Positions 1 to 7,657 of a stretch of DNA of 64,000 nt are shown one piece after another. Origin of the DNA: Mycolicibacterium sp. P1-18 (GTDB lineage: Bacteria; Actinomycetota; Actinomycetes; Mycobacteriales; Mycobacteriaceae); the NCBI RefSeq assembly GCF_008329535.1, contig NZ_NPKR01000005.1, positions 186,001 through 250,000 of the forward strand, given 5' to 3'. The notes under the pieces are model-generated. The model saw nothing but the letters and a program-made list of their open reading frames with translations, ran no database searches and was not told the origin of the DNA. Position 1 is the stretch's first letter. Each line of letters begins with the position of its first letter. Both the position numbers and the translations under genes were made by a program.

Positions 1-446
1 CGCCGGACATCACCGGACTGCTGCGCTCCGGCGTGCTGGCTCCGGGCTCGCACCTGGCGTTGGTGACGCGTCGCGGGAAGGTGTTGCGCATCGACCCAGC
101 CGCGGTCAACCCGCAGGGCGCGGCCGGCAACGGTGTCGCGGGCGTGAAGCTGGCGGCCGACGGCGACGAGGTCATCGCGGCGTTGCCGCTCACGTGCGGC
201 AACGGTGAAGCCATCCTGTCGATCTCCGAGAAAGGTTGGAAGGTCACCGAAGTCGTCGACATCCCGGTCAAGGGCCGTGGCGGCGCCGGCGTCGGCTTCC
301 ATCCGTTCATCGCCGGCGAGACCGCGTTGATGGCAGCCGCGGTCTCGGCGACCGGCTTCGTGCGCGGCACCCGGGCCGTCCGAGCCGAGAAGCGGGCCAA
401 GGCGTCGACGAAGGGGTCCGGCGCGGACGTGACGCCCGCGGGGTGA
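1..446 (+). CDS. Type II topoisomerase A subunit (GyrA/ParC-like), 3' end only
   Basis: Reading from base 3, this is the C-terminal end of a DNA gyrase or topoisomerase IV A subunit; the start lies outside the window. The visible part is the DNA-wrapping beta-propeller: strands with repeated hydrophobic-Gly patterns such as LVTRRGKVLRI, GNGVAGVKL and ILSISEKGWKVTEV are typical of GyrA blades. The last 25 or so residues form a basic tail (RAEKRAKASTKG). Some fast-growing mycobacteria carry a second, non-essential gyrase-like pair (TopoM) besides gyrBA, and this catabolic setting fits that better than the chromosomal gyrA, but the fragment alone cannot settle it. It is convergent with the next gene, 16 bases away. 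Confidence 0.7.
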   Translation, partial: PDITGLLRSGVLAPGSHLALVTRRGKVLRIDPAAVNPQGAAGNGVAGVKLAADGDEVIAALPLTCGNGEAILSISEKGWKVTEVVDIPVKGRGGAGVGFHPFIAGETALMAAAVSATGFVRGTRAVRAEKRAKASTKGSGADVTPAG

Positions 447-462
447 CGGGTGCGCGTAGCAC

Positions 463-1287
463 TCAGAGCTGGTGATCAGACCGCCACCTCTCCATCACCT
501 CGGTCATGGGTGCGGACGTCTGTGCGCTGGGCCCGAAGTGGATGGTCACCTCGTCGGCCCCCGCCGCGTCGTAGGCGCGCAGGCGAACGAGTAGTTCCGC
601 GACGCTCTCCTGGCTGCTTTCTCGCGAGAGCATGATGCCCGCGGCGATCCGGCGGGGCGCCGCCATCCGATCCAATTCCCCACGCTTGGTGCGAAATTCC
701 TGCGGGGTGAGTCCGAACGCCTGCCAGCGGTCGGCAACGCGCGCCGCCCGTCGGAACGCCGGCCCCGTCATGCCGCCGACCATGACGGGCACCGGCGCGG
801 ACGGCCGGGGTTCGAAGACGCCCGCGCCCGACCCGAAGAAGCGGTTCTCCGGCGGCCCTTCACCCCGATGCAGCGCGTGGATCAGGTCGATGGTCTCGTC
901 GGTCCGCGCTCCTCGCTCGGAGAAGGGCACGCCCACCGCGTCGAACTCGCTCGCGTCCCAGCCGACGCCGACACCGAAGACCACCCGCCCGGGCGCCAGG
1001 CGCTCCAGAGTGGCCAACTGCTTGGCCAACAACACCGGCTCCCGCAGCGGCACGATGATCACCGTCGTCCCCAACGTGACCCGGGTGGTCACCGCGGCCA
1101 CGTGGGACAGCAGCATCAGGGCCTCGTACACGCCGCCGTAGACGTCGCCGTAGGGCTCCGGCGGCAGCAGGTGATCGGGCACCCACACCCCGGCGTAGCC
1201 CAACTCCTCCGCCAGGCGCGCCTGGGCCACGATCGACCGGGGGTCGACGCCGGTCTCGTCGTTGGACAGTGCGACGCTCAATTTCAT
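463..1287 (-). CDS. LLM-class (luciferase-like) F420/FMN-dependent oxidoreductase
   Basis: The 274-residue protein has the luciferase-like monooxygenase fold. The N-terminus MKLSVALSND leads into a helix and the family signature VWVPDHLL near residue 35, followed by the LGTTVIIVPLREP strand near residue 75 and the GRVVFGVGVGW motif near 100. In mycobacteria most such proteins use coenzyme F420 and oxidise or reduce small organic substrates; the substrate here is unknown. The start is the ATG at 1285-1287. It is transcribed divergently from the MerR gene, with 88 bases between the starts and a palindrome in the gap, so MerR control is likely but inferred. Confidence 0.8.
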   Translation of the reverse strand: MKLSVALSNDETGVDPRSIVAQARLAEELGYAGVWVPDHLLPPEPYGDVYGGVYEALMLLSHVAAVTTRVTLGTTVIIVPLREPVLLAKQLATLERLAPGRVVFGVGVGWDASEFDAVGVPFSERGARTDETIDLIHALHRGEGPPENRFFGSGAGVFEPRPSAPVPVMVGGMTGPAFRRAARVADRWQAFGLTPQEFRTKRGELDRMAAPRRIAAGIMLSRESSQESVAELLVRLRAYDAAGADEVTIHFGPSAQTSAPMTEVMERWRSDHQL

Positions 1288-1367
1288 TCGGCGCCAGCTT
1301 CGTTCGACGCTGCGAGGTGCCGAGGACGCTTGAACTGAGGTTTTTCCATGACGCGAATGCTAAAGTC

Positions 1368-1381
1368 TGACATGTATGTCA
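1368..1381. promoter_or_regulatory. Palindrome in the LLM oxidoreductase/merR divergent promoter
   Basis: The arms TGACAT and ATGTCA are separated by GT and overlap the proposed ATG of the MerR gene. A -10-like TAAAGT lies at 1361-1366, a distance that would give a leaderless merR transcript. MerR regulators bind dyads inside promoters, so this is the best candidate operator for both genes; this is inference. Confidence 0.45.
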
Positions 1382-1777
1382 AGGTCAAGCGCCGAGCCAC
1401 GGTCGACGGTCGTCTCCATTGGTGAGCTCTCGGCGAGGTCGGGCGCTTCCCCACGGATGCTGCGCTACTACGAGCAACAGGGCCTGTTGAACCCCGTCCG
1501 CGCCGACAACGGCTACCGGCAATACGATCCCGACGCCGTGACGACGGTGGCCCAGATTCGCGGCTTGCTGGACGCCGGACTCCCCACCGACGCCATCCGC
1601 CAGATCCTTCCCTGCGCGCATGGGAGCGAGCCGACGATCGACCCCTGCCCCGAGATCCTGGCCTCGCTCGCTCACGAGCGGGAACGGCTCGACGACCGCA
1701 TCCGGCACCTGTCCGCCAGCCGGGACACGTTGGATCGCTACCTCACCGCCACCCACGCGGCGTTGCCCCGAGACTGA
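1376..1777 (+). CDS. MerR-family transcriptional regulator
   Basis: The 133-residue protein carries the MerR winged helix: SIGELSARSGASPRMLRYYEQQGLL from about residue 14, then NGYRQYDPDAV in the wing. A C-terminal dimerisation helix (HERERLDDRIRHLSASRDTLDRYL) follows. Two cysteines (CAHGSEPTIDPC, about residues 80-92) might form a small effector or metal site, but the spacing matches no metal-sensing MerR that I know. The ATG at 1376 lies directly behind a -10-like hexamer with no ribosome binding site, which suggests leaderless translation. It probably controls the divergent LLM oxidoreductase. Confidence 0.85.
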   Translation: MSRSSAEPRSTVVSIGELSARSGASPRMLRYYEQQGLLNPVRADNGYRQYDPDAVTTVAQIRGLLDAGLPTDAIRQILPCAHGSEPTIDPCPEILASLAHERERLDDRIRHLSASRDTLDRYLTATHAALPRD

Positions 1778-1802
1778 GCGTGCCGCTCGAGGGCCGGTGT
1801 GG

Positions 1803-2588
1803 TCAGAGGCTGCGGGCGAACGCGCGGCGCTCTGCCTGCGCCAGATACTCGGCGTGACGTCGGCCGACCATCACGACCAGCGCCACACCGACGGTGGCCC
1901 ATAGCGCGGCCGAGGTGAAGACCGACCCGAGGCGGAAGGTCCAGAGCACGTCACCGGGAAAGTCGCCGACCTCGTCGACGGATGGCATCAGCGCACCCGT
2001 GCTGACCACGAGCGCCAGATAGCCGCCCACACCGGCGAGTACCGCGCCCCCGCCGCCCCACGCGCCACGCAGCCTCGCGGCGACCCAGGTGCACACCGCC
2101 GCCGCGCCCACGGACGCGAGGACGAAGGCGAAGTACAGGGCGGTGCGCTGATCGATGGTGTCGGGATCGCCCACCGCGGGCGGTGCTGCCGGATACTTCA
2201 GGAAGGGCACCAAAGCAACTGCCACGTAACCGATTCCGGCCACCGTTCCCGTGGACGCTGCCGGTGACATTCGGCCCAGGCGACCCATCACGCCGGCTGC
2301 CACCAGGGCGACAACGCCACCGATCGTGACGCCTACGGTCACCGTTCCCGTGAGCAGACCCCACGTCGACTGATCGTGCCGGCTGACGACGGCCTCGTCG
2401 CCGTGGGCATGGCCGGAGTCTGCGACGTCGGGATGACCGTGGTGATCTGCGGGCGCCGAGTCCGCCTCCTCGACGGCAATGGCCTTGTCGACCGAGGGCT
2501 CGCCGACGACGAAGGCGACCCCGAAGGCGGCGAAGCCGGCCAGCAGACCGGCGACGAGACCTCGGAGCAAGAATGCGCGTGCGTTCAC
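1803..2588 (-). CDS. cbtA: CbtA, predicted cobalt transporter subunit
   Basis: About 261 residues with five or six hydrophobic membrane segments, starting LLRGLVAGLLAGFAAFGVAF. A histidine-rich loop follows the first segment (DHHGHPDVADSGHAHGDEA, about residues 45-65) and is a likely metal-binding site. CbtA pairs with CbtB in predicted cobalt uptake systems. A GTG at 2586-2588 with GAGGAAC just upstream is preferred over the longer frame. It lies 17 bases after cbtB at the end of the cobalt nitrile hydratase operon, so its job here is probably to supply cobalt to that enzyme. Confidence 0.85.
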   Translation of the reverse strand: MNARAFLLRGLVAGLLAGFAAFGVAFVVGEPSVDKAIAVEEADSAPADHHGHPDVADSGHAHGDEAVVSRHDQSTWGLLTGTVTVGVTIGGVVALVAAGVMGRLGRMSPAASTGTVAGIGYVAVALVPFLKYPAAPPAVGDPDTIDQRTALYFAFVLASVGAAAVCTWVAARLRGAWGGGGAVLAGVGGYLALVVSTGALMPSVDEVGDFPGDVLWTFRLGSVFTSAALWATVGVALVVMVGRRHAEYLAQAERRAFARSL

Positions 2589-2604
2589 GTCTGTTCCTCT
2601 GCCT

Positions 2605-2817
2605 TCAGTGACACGGATAACCGAGCAGGTGCCTGGCGTCGTGCACCCATTCGTGGATCTCGGTGCCCGAGAACATCGACAGGGCACCCTGTTCGGTGCT
2701 GACGAAGTAGAGGGCGAGGATCGCGAGCAGTCCGTAGAAAACGGCCCAGGGTGCGATCTTCCCCAGGGGAAGTGACGGGACTTCGACTCCCGCGGTCAGA
2801 ATGACACTGTGCGACAT
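2605..2817 (-). CDS. cbtB: CbtB, predicted cobalt transporter subunit
   Basis: A 70-residue protein with one membrane helix (WAVFYGLLAILALYFVS, about residues 24-40) followed by the conserved histidine-bearing tail EIHEWVHDARHLLGYPCH. This is the standard size and layout of CbtB, the small partner of CbtA. The start is the ATG at 2815-2817 with AGGGAA upstream; a longer reading in the same frame is low-complexity and rejected. It sits between the nitrile hydratase activator and cbtA. Confidence 0.85.
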   Translation of the reverse strand: MSHSVILTAGVEVPSLPLGKIAPWAVFYGLLAILALYFVSTEQGALSMFSGTEIHEWVHDARHLLGYPCH

Positions 2818-2831
2818 GGCGTCTCGATTCC

Positions 2832-3188
2832 CTAGTGGTCGTGGTCGTGGTCGTGGTCCAGCTGATGGTCGCGCTCCCGGGGACCGACGTAGCCGTCGGC
2901 GAGCAGGCCGTGATCTTCGACCACGCGCTGCAGCGCCGCCACCCAGTGGTCGTAGTACTCCCAGGACGCCGAGGCGTCGTCCTGCGTCTCCCACGCGCCG
3001 ATGGCCTTGATGAGCTCGCCTTGGAAGTCGTCCCAGTCGTAGTGGTCGAATTCGGACAAGGCCACCGCCAGACCGAATGCGCGTCGCTGCCATTCCGCCT
3101 CGAAGGTCGGCTGATTCGTGTCGGTCACGCAGCTGTCGTGGAACCGGACCTTGCCCGTCTCGTCGTATTCGACCTCGCTGGTGGTCAT
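2832..3188 (-). CDS. Nitrile hydratase activator/accessory protein (cobalt type, P14K-like)
   Basis: A 118-residue homologue of the small activators that load cobalt into nitrile hydratase alpha. The core (TFEAEWQRRAFGLAVALSEF, then WDDFQGELIKAI, then YYDHWVAALQRVV) resembles the N-terminal half of the beta subunit, as expected for this family. The tail ends in alternating Asp-His (DHDHDHDH), encoded by a short tandem hexamer repeat near 2834-2858; this is a plausible cobalt-holding segment. The ATG at 3186-3188 overlaps the nthA stop codon, so translation is coupled. Confidence 0.88.
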   Translation of the reverse strand: MTTSEVEYDETGKVRFHDSCVTDTNQPTFEAEWQRRAFGLAVALSEFDHYDWDDFQGELIKAIGAWETQDDASASWEYYDHWVAALQRVVEDHGLLADGYVGPRERDHQLDHDHDHDH

Positions 3189-3826
3189 GCGTTGCTCCCC
3201 GCGGTGACGGCGGGCGGCTCGACGACGGCCACGCCGATCATGGCTTCCGTGGTGACGAGTTCGGCGAGCTGCTGCTCGGACCACCCGTCGGTGCCCTCCG
3301 GCCGGCTCGGGACGACGAACCATCGTGAATGGCCGCTGGAGTCCCAGATGCGGACCTCGGTGTCGTCGTCCAGGGGCACCCCGAGTTCGGTGAGGACGGC
3401 GCGTGGTTCCCGTGTCGCTCTGGCCCTGAACACCGGATCCTTGTACCAGTAGGGCGGCAGCCCGAGTACCGGCCACGGGAAGCACGAGCACAGCGTGCAG
3501 ATGACGAGGTTGTGCACGCCTGGTTCGTTCACCACCGCGGCGATGTGCTCTCCTTCGGCACCTGCCATGCCGTCGGGCAGGTCGAGCTGCGCGATCGCCG
3601 CGGGCGCGTCCCTCGCCAACAGCTCGGCGAACTCCGCGTCCACCCAGGCCCTGGCGACGATCTTCTGACCGTTGAGCGGCGTCATCTCCGACTCGAAGTA
3701 GCCGAGCACCTTGTCCACCGTGGTGGGCGTGATGATGCCCTTCTCGATCAGGAGCGCCTCCAGCGCGTGGACCTTCGCCGCGCTCTCGCTCTCGCGGTCA
3801 GGGGGATAGTCGAATCGATCGGTCAT
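3185..3826 (-). CDS. nthA: Nitrile hydratase alpha subunit, cobalt type
   Basis: Catalyses hydration of nitriles to amides as a heterodimer with NthB. The metal-binding loop VCTLCSC at about residues 109-115 is visible; Thr at the third position is the mark of cobalt enzymes, whereas iron enzymes have Ser. The three Cys of the CTLCSC motif ligate the metal and two are normally oxidised to sulfinic and sulfenic acid. The 213-residue length is normal. Start and stop overlap the neighbouring genes by four bases (ATGA). Cobalt type agrees with the downstream activator and cbtAB. Confidence 0.95.
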   Translation of the reverse strand: MTDRFDYPPDRESESAAKVHALEALLIEKGIITPTTVDKVLGYFESEMTPLNGQKIVARAWVDAEFAELLARDAPAAIAQLDLPDGMAGAEGEHIAAVVNEPGVHNLVICTLCSCFPWPVLGLPPYWYKDPVFRARATREPRAVLTELGVPLDDDTEVRIWDSSGHSRWFVVPSRPEGTDGWSEQQLAELVTTEAMIGVAVVEPPAVTAGSNA

Positions 3827-4584
3827 GATGTCGGCGCCTCCTCGGCATTGGTGACGGCGGTCAGATACGGCTCGTAGAGTTCGGCGTACAACGGGCTGGG
3901 CCGACCCTCCGCCGTGGCGCCCCAGAGGTCGACGGCGTCGAAGCGGACGACGTACACCGGCACGGGGTCTCCGAGGCCATCGGCTCCGGTGGAGCAGAAG
4001 TAGGCGTAATTGCCCTCGGCGACGGATTCGACGACGCCCCGATGTCCACGCAGGTAGCCGGGGAGACGGGTGTGATCGCCGGTGGGCGGATTGGCGATCT
4101 GCACGGTGTCGCCGACCGAGAACGCCGGCGTCGCCGGCCCTCGCCGCGGCGAATCCCCCTGGCGCAGATACCGGATGACTTGCTCGTCGACGGCGTCGGC
4201 ACCGTCGGGCAGCAGGGCATCAGCCCGACTTCGGAAGCCTCCGATCGCAGCGGACAGTTCGTCTGCCGTGAGGTACCCCTGCTCGACGCAGTAGGCGCTG
4301 ATGCCGCCAAGCCATTTCTCGTAGTAGCGATACTTGAAGTAGTCGAACGGATTCATCGCCTCGGCACCCTTGCGGAGGTCTGCCCACGTCCACGTGGTTC
4401 GGAACGAGGTGCCGGACGCGTCGAGGTCGTAGCCCGGAAGCGCTTGTCGCAGCGAATCACTGAGGCCCATCAGCGCGGCGTGGATGCCGAAGATGCGCTT
4501 CTCCCACTCTTCGACGAAGACGTTCTTCTCGAAGTCGACGGGTCCTAGCCCCTCCAGCCCTCCCAGATTGTGTTGGAGCTTCAT
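3823..4584 (-). CDS. nthB: Nitrile hydratase beta subunit
   Basis: A 253-residue beta subunit that forms the active site with NthA. The N-terminus MKLQHNLGGLEGLGPV is the classic NHase beta signature, followed by the WEKRIFGIHAALMGL helix. The C-terminal SH3-like barrel contains FSVGDTVQIANPPTGDHTR and LPGYLRGHRGVVE. The gene order is beta then alpha, usual for cobalt enzymes of actinobacteria. The stop overlaps the nthA start and its ATG overlaps the stop of the upstream DUF1097 gene. No cognate amidase follows directly; the nearest is at 15.8 kb. Confidence 0.95.
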   Translation of the reverse strand: MKLQHNLGGLEGLGPVDFEKNVFVEEWEKRIFGIHAALMGLSDSLRQALPGYDLDASGTSFRTTWTWADLRKGAEAMNPFDYFKYRYYEKWLGGISAYCVEQGYLTADELSAAIGGFRSRADALLPDGADAVDEQVIRYLRQGDSPRRGPATPAFSVGDTVQIANPPTGDHTRLPGYLRGHRGVVESVAEGNYAYFCSTGADGLGDPVPVYVVRFDAVDLWGATAEGRPSPLYAELYEPYLTAVTNAEEAPTS

Positions 4585-5093
4585 GCCGTTGCTTCCCTAC
4601 TCTCGGTGCGGGTGGACATCAGATTCGCGAAGGTTTCCGAGGCGATGCCGAACAGACCGCCGAGCAGCATCGCGGTCACGACCATCAGGACGGGATTGCC
4701 CACGGAGTCGACGTACAGGACGTCGCGGCCCGTGACGGCGCTGGTGCCCACCGTCGAGGCGAAGCCCCACACGATCGCGGGGATTGCGGCGAGCAGTGGC
4801 ACACGGGACACTGCCACCATCAGCGCGCTACCCACGCCGACTACGACGCCGGTGAGCCACACCCCGAGTCCCGCTTGCTGGGCGACGAGCAGACAGAGCG
4901 ACGCGATCACGATGCCGGTCAGGTTGCTGGCCGCCGACTGGAGCAATCCGCGTGGACCTCCGCCGAGGATGAAGAACGACGCCCAGGCGATGAAGACCAC
5001 CCACACGGGCACCTGGACGACCTCGGCCGTCAGCCAGACTGCGACGGCACCGAGAATACCGATACTGATTGTCAGAGCGTTCTTTTCGGACAC
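4581..5093 (-). CDS. DUF1097 family membrane protein, first gene of the nitrile hydratase operon
   Basis: A 170-residue, very hydrophobic protein with five or six predicted helices (for example ISIGILGAVAVWLTAEVV near the start and VLMVVTAMLLGGLFGIA near the end). The middle FFILGGGPRGLLQSAASNLTG matches the DUF1097 pattern; the function of the family is not established. The start is the GTG at 5091-5093 with GAAGGA upstream, not the longer frame that runs into the promoter. The four-base overlap with nthB suggests a role tied to the enzyme, such as passage of nitrile, amide or metal, but that is speculation. Confidence 0.75.
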   Translation of the reverse strand: MSEKNALTISIGILGAVAVWLTAEVVQVPVWVVFIAWASFFILGGGPRGLLQSAASNLTGIVIASLCLLVAQQAGLGVWLTGVVVGVGSALMVAVSRVPLLAAIPAIVWGFASTVGTSAVTGRDVLYVDSVGNPVLMVVTAMLLGGLFGIASETFANLMSTRTESREATA

Positions 5094-5140
5094 ACGGGCT
5101 TCCTTCGCCGAAGTGAATTCGTTGGACGGAGCCGACTGAT

Positions 5141-5235
5141 CGCAACGTTGCGGTAACACGAGTCCGCTAGGTTGATCCGACGCCCGCAGTGCTCGAACGC
5201 CGTTGCGATAGCTCGAATTTCGATCGACGTCGATC
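5141..5235. promoter_or_regulatory. Divergent promoter region of the nitrile hydratase operon and glxA-like gene with two palindromes
   Basis: The 222-base gap between the two starts holds two perfect palindromes: CGCAACGTTGCG at 5141-5152 and GATCGACGTCGATC at 5222-5235. Either could be an operator for the adjacent GlxA-type regulator or a repressor. No riboswitch-like structure was recognised. Confidence 0.35.
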
Positions 5236-5315
5236 ACGTTCTCCCAGATCGACCTTGACCCGTGCAGATGAGTCTCGGGCCTGACCGGGCAGGCGGAAAG
5301 GGCAGGACAGGACAC

Positions 5316-6365
5316 ATGGCCGACGATTCCGGACATCTCGACGGGCAGCCAGCCCGGACGGTCGTCTTCGCGCTCTACGACAAGGTGACACTGCAGGACG
5401 TCGCGGCACCCCTGGAGATCTTCGCCCGAGCCAACGACTTTGGCGCACGCTATCGGGTGCTTTTGATCTCACCCACCGGCGCGTCGGTCGCCACGACCGC
5501 ATACGCCAAACTCCACGTCGACCTTTCTCTCGCCGAAGCCCCGCAGGAGATCGACACGCTGATCGTCCCTGGCGGCGTGCCCGCCGAGTTCACCTTCACC
5601 CCCGGCGAACACGACATCCCCGAAGAACAGACGCCGGACGTCGTCGAACCCGCATTGGAGATGGTGCGCATCCTCGCGCCACGGTCGCGCAGGATCGCGT
5701 CGGTGTGCACCGGCGCCTTCGTGCTGGCCGCCGTCGGTCTGTTGAACGGCCGGCGGGCGACCACCCACTGGGCGCACTGCCACGCCCTGGCCAGCAGGTA
5801 CCCGCAAGTGGAGGTCGATCCCGACTCGTTGTTCGTCCAGGATGGTCCGTTCATCACCGGCGCGGGCATCAGCGCGGGAATCGACCTGGCGCTCGCCTTG
5901 GTGGAGAGCGACTATGGTCCCGCCGTCGCCCGGCGCGTCGCGCGGTGGATGGTCGTCTTCCTCCAACGACCGGGCGGGCAGGCCCAGTTCAGCGTCTGGG
6001 CGCAATCCGCACTCCCCGTCAGCAGAGGACTGCGCGAGATTCTCGACGCGATCGTCGCCGATCCCGGGGCCGATCACTCGATCGCGGTACTCGCCGCGCG
6101 TGCGGCAGTCAGCGAGAGACACCTCGTACGAATGTTCGGCGACCAGGTCGGCATGACCCCCGCCAGGTTCGTCGAACAGGCGAGACTGGAAGCGGCCAAG
6201 GTGATGTTGGCGACTGGCGACCACAGTCAGGAAGCCATCGCCCGGCGGGCCGGATTCGGCGGACCGGACACCATGCGGCGCACCTTCCGTCGCAATCTCG
6301 GTGTCTCGCCGGGGACGTACCGAAGCCGTTTCCGCACCACCGGTGTCGACCGCAGTGTGAGCTAA
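5316..6365 (+). CDS. GlxA-type transcriptional regulator (DJ-1/PfpI domain plus AraC HTH)
   Basis: About 349 residues. The N-terminal half is a class I glutamine amidotransferase-like (DJ-1/PfpI) domain: VVFALYDKVTLQDVAAPLEIF at the start and the nucleophile-elbow Cys in IASVCTGAFVLAAVGLLNG. The C-terminal 100 residues are an AraC DNA-binding domain with two helix-turn-helices (HSIAVLAARAAVSERHLVRMF and DHSQEAIARRAGFGGPDTMRRTFRR). The ATG at 5316 has AGGACA upstream. Divergent from the nitrile hydratase operon, it is the obvious candidate regulator of it, perhaps sensing a nitrile or amide. Confidence 0.88.
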   Translation: MADDSGHLDGQPARTVVFALYDKVTLQDVAAPLEIFARANDFGARYRVLLISPTGASVATTAYAKLHVDLSLAEAPQEIDTLIVPGGVPAEFTFTPGEHDIPEEQTPDVVEPALEMVRILAPRSRRIASVCTGAFVLAAVGLLNGRRATTHWAHCHALASRYPQVEVDPDSLFVQDGPFITGAGISAGIDLALALVESDYGPAVARRVARWMVVFLQRPGGQAQFSVWAQSALPVSRGLREILDAIVADPGADHSIAVLAARAAVSERHLVRMFGDQVGMTPARFVEQARLEAAKVMLATGDHSQEAIARRAGFGGPDTMRRTFRRNLGVSPGTYRSRFRTTGVDRSVS

Positions 6366-6406
6366 CGGCGACCCCGGCACTTTACCGACGCCTGCGGCCA
6401 TGCTAA

Positions 6407-6430
6407 ATTCACTTCACACGTGAACTGAAT
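6407..6430. promoter_or_regulatory. 24-base near-perfect palindrome upstream of an araC-type gene
   Basis: The arms ATTCACTTCAC and GTGAACTGAAT flank a central AC with a single mismatch between the arms. It lies just after the glxA-like gene and overlaps the earliest possible start of the AraC gene, so it may be an autoregulatory operator. AraC proteins usually bind direct repeats, so another type of repressor is also possible. Confidence 0.5.
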
Positions 6431-6509
6431 GAAGGGCTCAAGTGGACGCCTCGCACGACGCTGCCCGACGTTCGGCGGCACTGGGACCACGTGGCCGTGC
6501 GGGCGCCCC

Positions 6510-7412
6510 GTGTTAGACGCCTTCGTCGACTGCAACGCGGCAGAGGCTCGCCTTCCGGCGGTGCGGCACGCGAGCAGCGAAGACCTGGGATGGCAGTCGG
6601 TCTTGGCCAGGACCTACTCGGAGAAGCCCCATGTCGAAGAGTTCACCACGTTGCCGACGCCGAACTTGCTCGTCGTCGTGGTCACCGGGGGTACCTATGC
6701 GATCGACAGCCGCCGCGACGGCCGGTGGCGCAGCACCGTGTACCGAGCCGGGTCGGCGGGCGTGGCGGCACCAGGCCACACCAGCACGTTGCGATGGCAG
6801 GCCATCGGCCGGCAACCTCTGACGTCACTCCAGGTATACCTGGCACCGGAGTTGTTCACCGGGATCCGGGGAGACTCGGACGAGGCCGCGCTGACGAGCC
6901 TCCCCGATGCACTCGCCCTCGACGACCCGGTGGTCTCGACGATCACGGCCACCCTCGGCTGGGCCGTCGACGCTCAGGCGTCAGCCCTGTATGCGGACTC
7001 GGCCGCACAATTCCTCGCCGCGCACATGGTCGAGCGTCATCTGACACCTCGCCGGGTCGCCAGCGGACGCGGACTGGGCGCCAAGGTGCTCGAGGACGTC
7101 ATCGGTTACATGCACGACAACCTCGCCCACGACATCTCGCTGGACGAGCTGGCCGCCGTCGCCCGCCTCAGCAAGCATCACTTCCTGCGCTCGTTCAAGA
7201 CCGCCACCGGTGCGACGCCTCATGCATTCCTGGTGGAGATCCGGATGCAGCGGGCCTCGGACCTACTCCGCGCGCGCAACAACACCGTCAGCTGGGTGGC
7301 CGCGCACTGCGGCTACCGCAGTCCCAGCCACTTCGCGGCGGCGTTCCACCGCCACCACGGCCGCTCACCGACGGCCTTTCGCGCCGAACACGCTCTCCCG
7401 CGGGGTGATTGA
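6510..7412 (+). CDS. AraC-family transcriptional regulator (AraC-binding-like N-terminal domain)
   Basis: A 300-residue regulator (up to 327 if the ATG at 6429 is used). The N-terminal 160 residues look like the cupin-type AraC-binding domain (LLVVVVTGGTYAIDSR, then VAAPGHTSTLRW). The C-terminal AraC domain has both helix-turn-helices: DISLDELAAVARLSKHHFLRSF and NTVSWVAAHCGYRSPSHFAAAF. The start is uncertain; GTG at 6510 is chosen because the first 27 residues of the longer frame look non-coding and would overlap the palindrome. It converges on the SDR operon below and may regulate it. Confidence 0.8.
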   Translation: MLDAFVDCNAAEARLPAVRHASSEDLGWQSVLARTYSEKPHVEEFTTLPTPNLLVVVVTGGTYAIDSRRDGRWRSTVYRAGSAGVAAPGHTSTLRWQAIGRQPLTSLQVYLAPELFTGIRGDSDEAALTSLPDALALDDPVVSTITATLGWAVDAQASALYADSAAQFLAAHMVERHLTPRRVASGRGLGAKVLEDVIGYMHDNLAHDISLDELAAVARLSKHHFLRSFKTATGATPHAFLVEIRMQRASDLLRARNNTVSWVAAHCGYRSPSHFAAAFHRHHGRSPTAFRAEHALPRGD

Positions 7413-7657
7413 CGCACCGGGCGCGCCCCGCTCAGCCAGCAGGCGTTCCGGCTCGGTCCACGTAGGTCGGAGATCCCCGCGAAGATCATCGTCCAGTTGT
7501 TGCGCACCTGCTCGTTGCCCGTGAAGCTCCGCTCCGGGTGGTGAGGGAGTTCCGCGCGGTAGTCGTCGGTGAAGCAGTCGGCCACCCGCCCCGGATCACC
7601 GGAATTGATTGCATCCCTGAGCAGGTCGAGGACGGATGGTTCTGCCGAGGTGGTCAC
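7313..7657 (-). pseudogene. SnoaL-like (NTF2-fold) gene, truncated at its 3' end
   Basis: From a GTG at 7655-7657 the frame reads like a normal SnoaL/NTF2-like protein for about 66 residues: SVLDLLRDAINSGDPGRVAD, then FTDDYRAELPHHPERSFTG and VRNNWTMIFAGISDLRG. After about 7459 the similarity stops, and the frame continues as Arg-rich nonsense antisense to the end of the AraC gene, stopping at 7313. A typical SnoaL domain needs about 120-140 residues, so the C-terminal half is missing, probably by deletion. The start overlaps the stop of the upstream SDR gene (GTGA), which shows it was once a coupled operon member. Confidence 0.6.

Noticed and set aside
2834..2860. Short tandem hexamer repeat as a possible regulatory repeat or CRISPR-like element
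   Set aside because: It is the coding sequence of the Asp-His tail of the nitrile hydratase activator.
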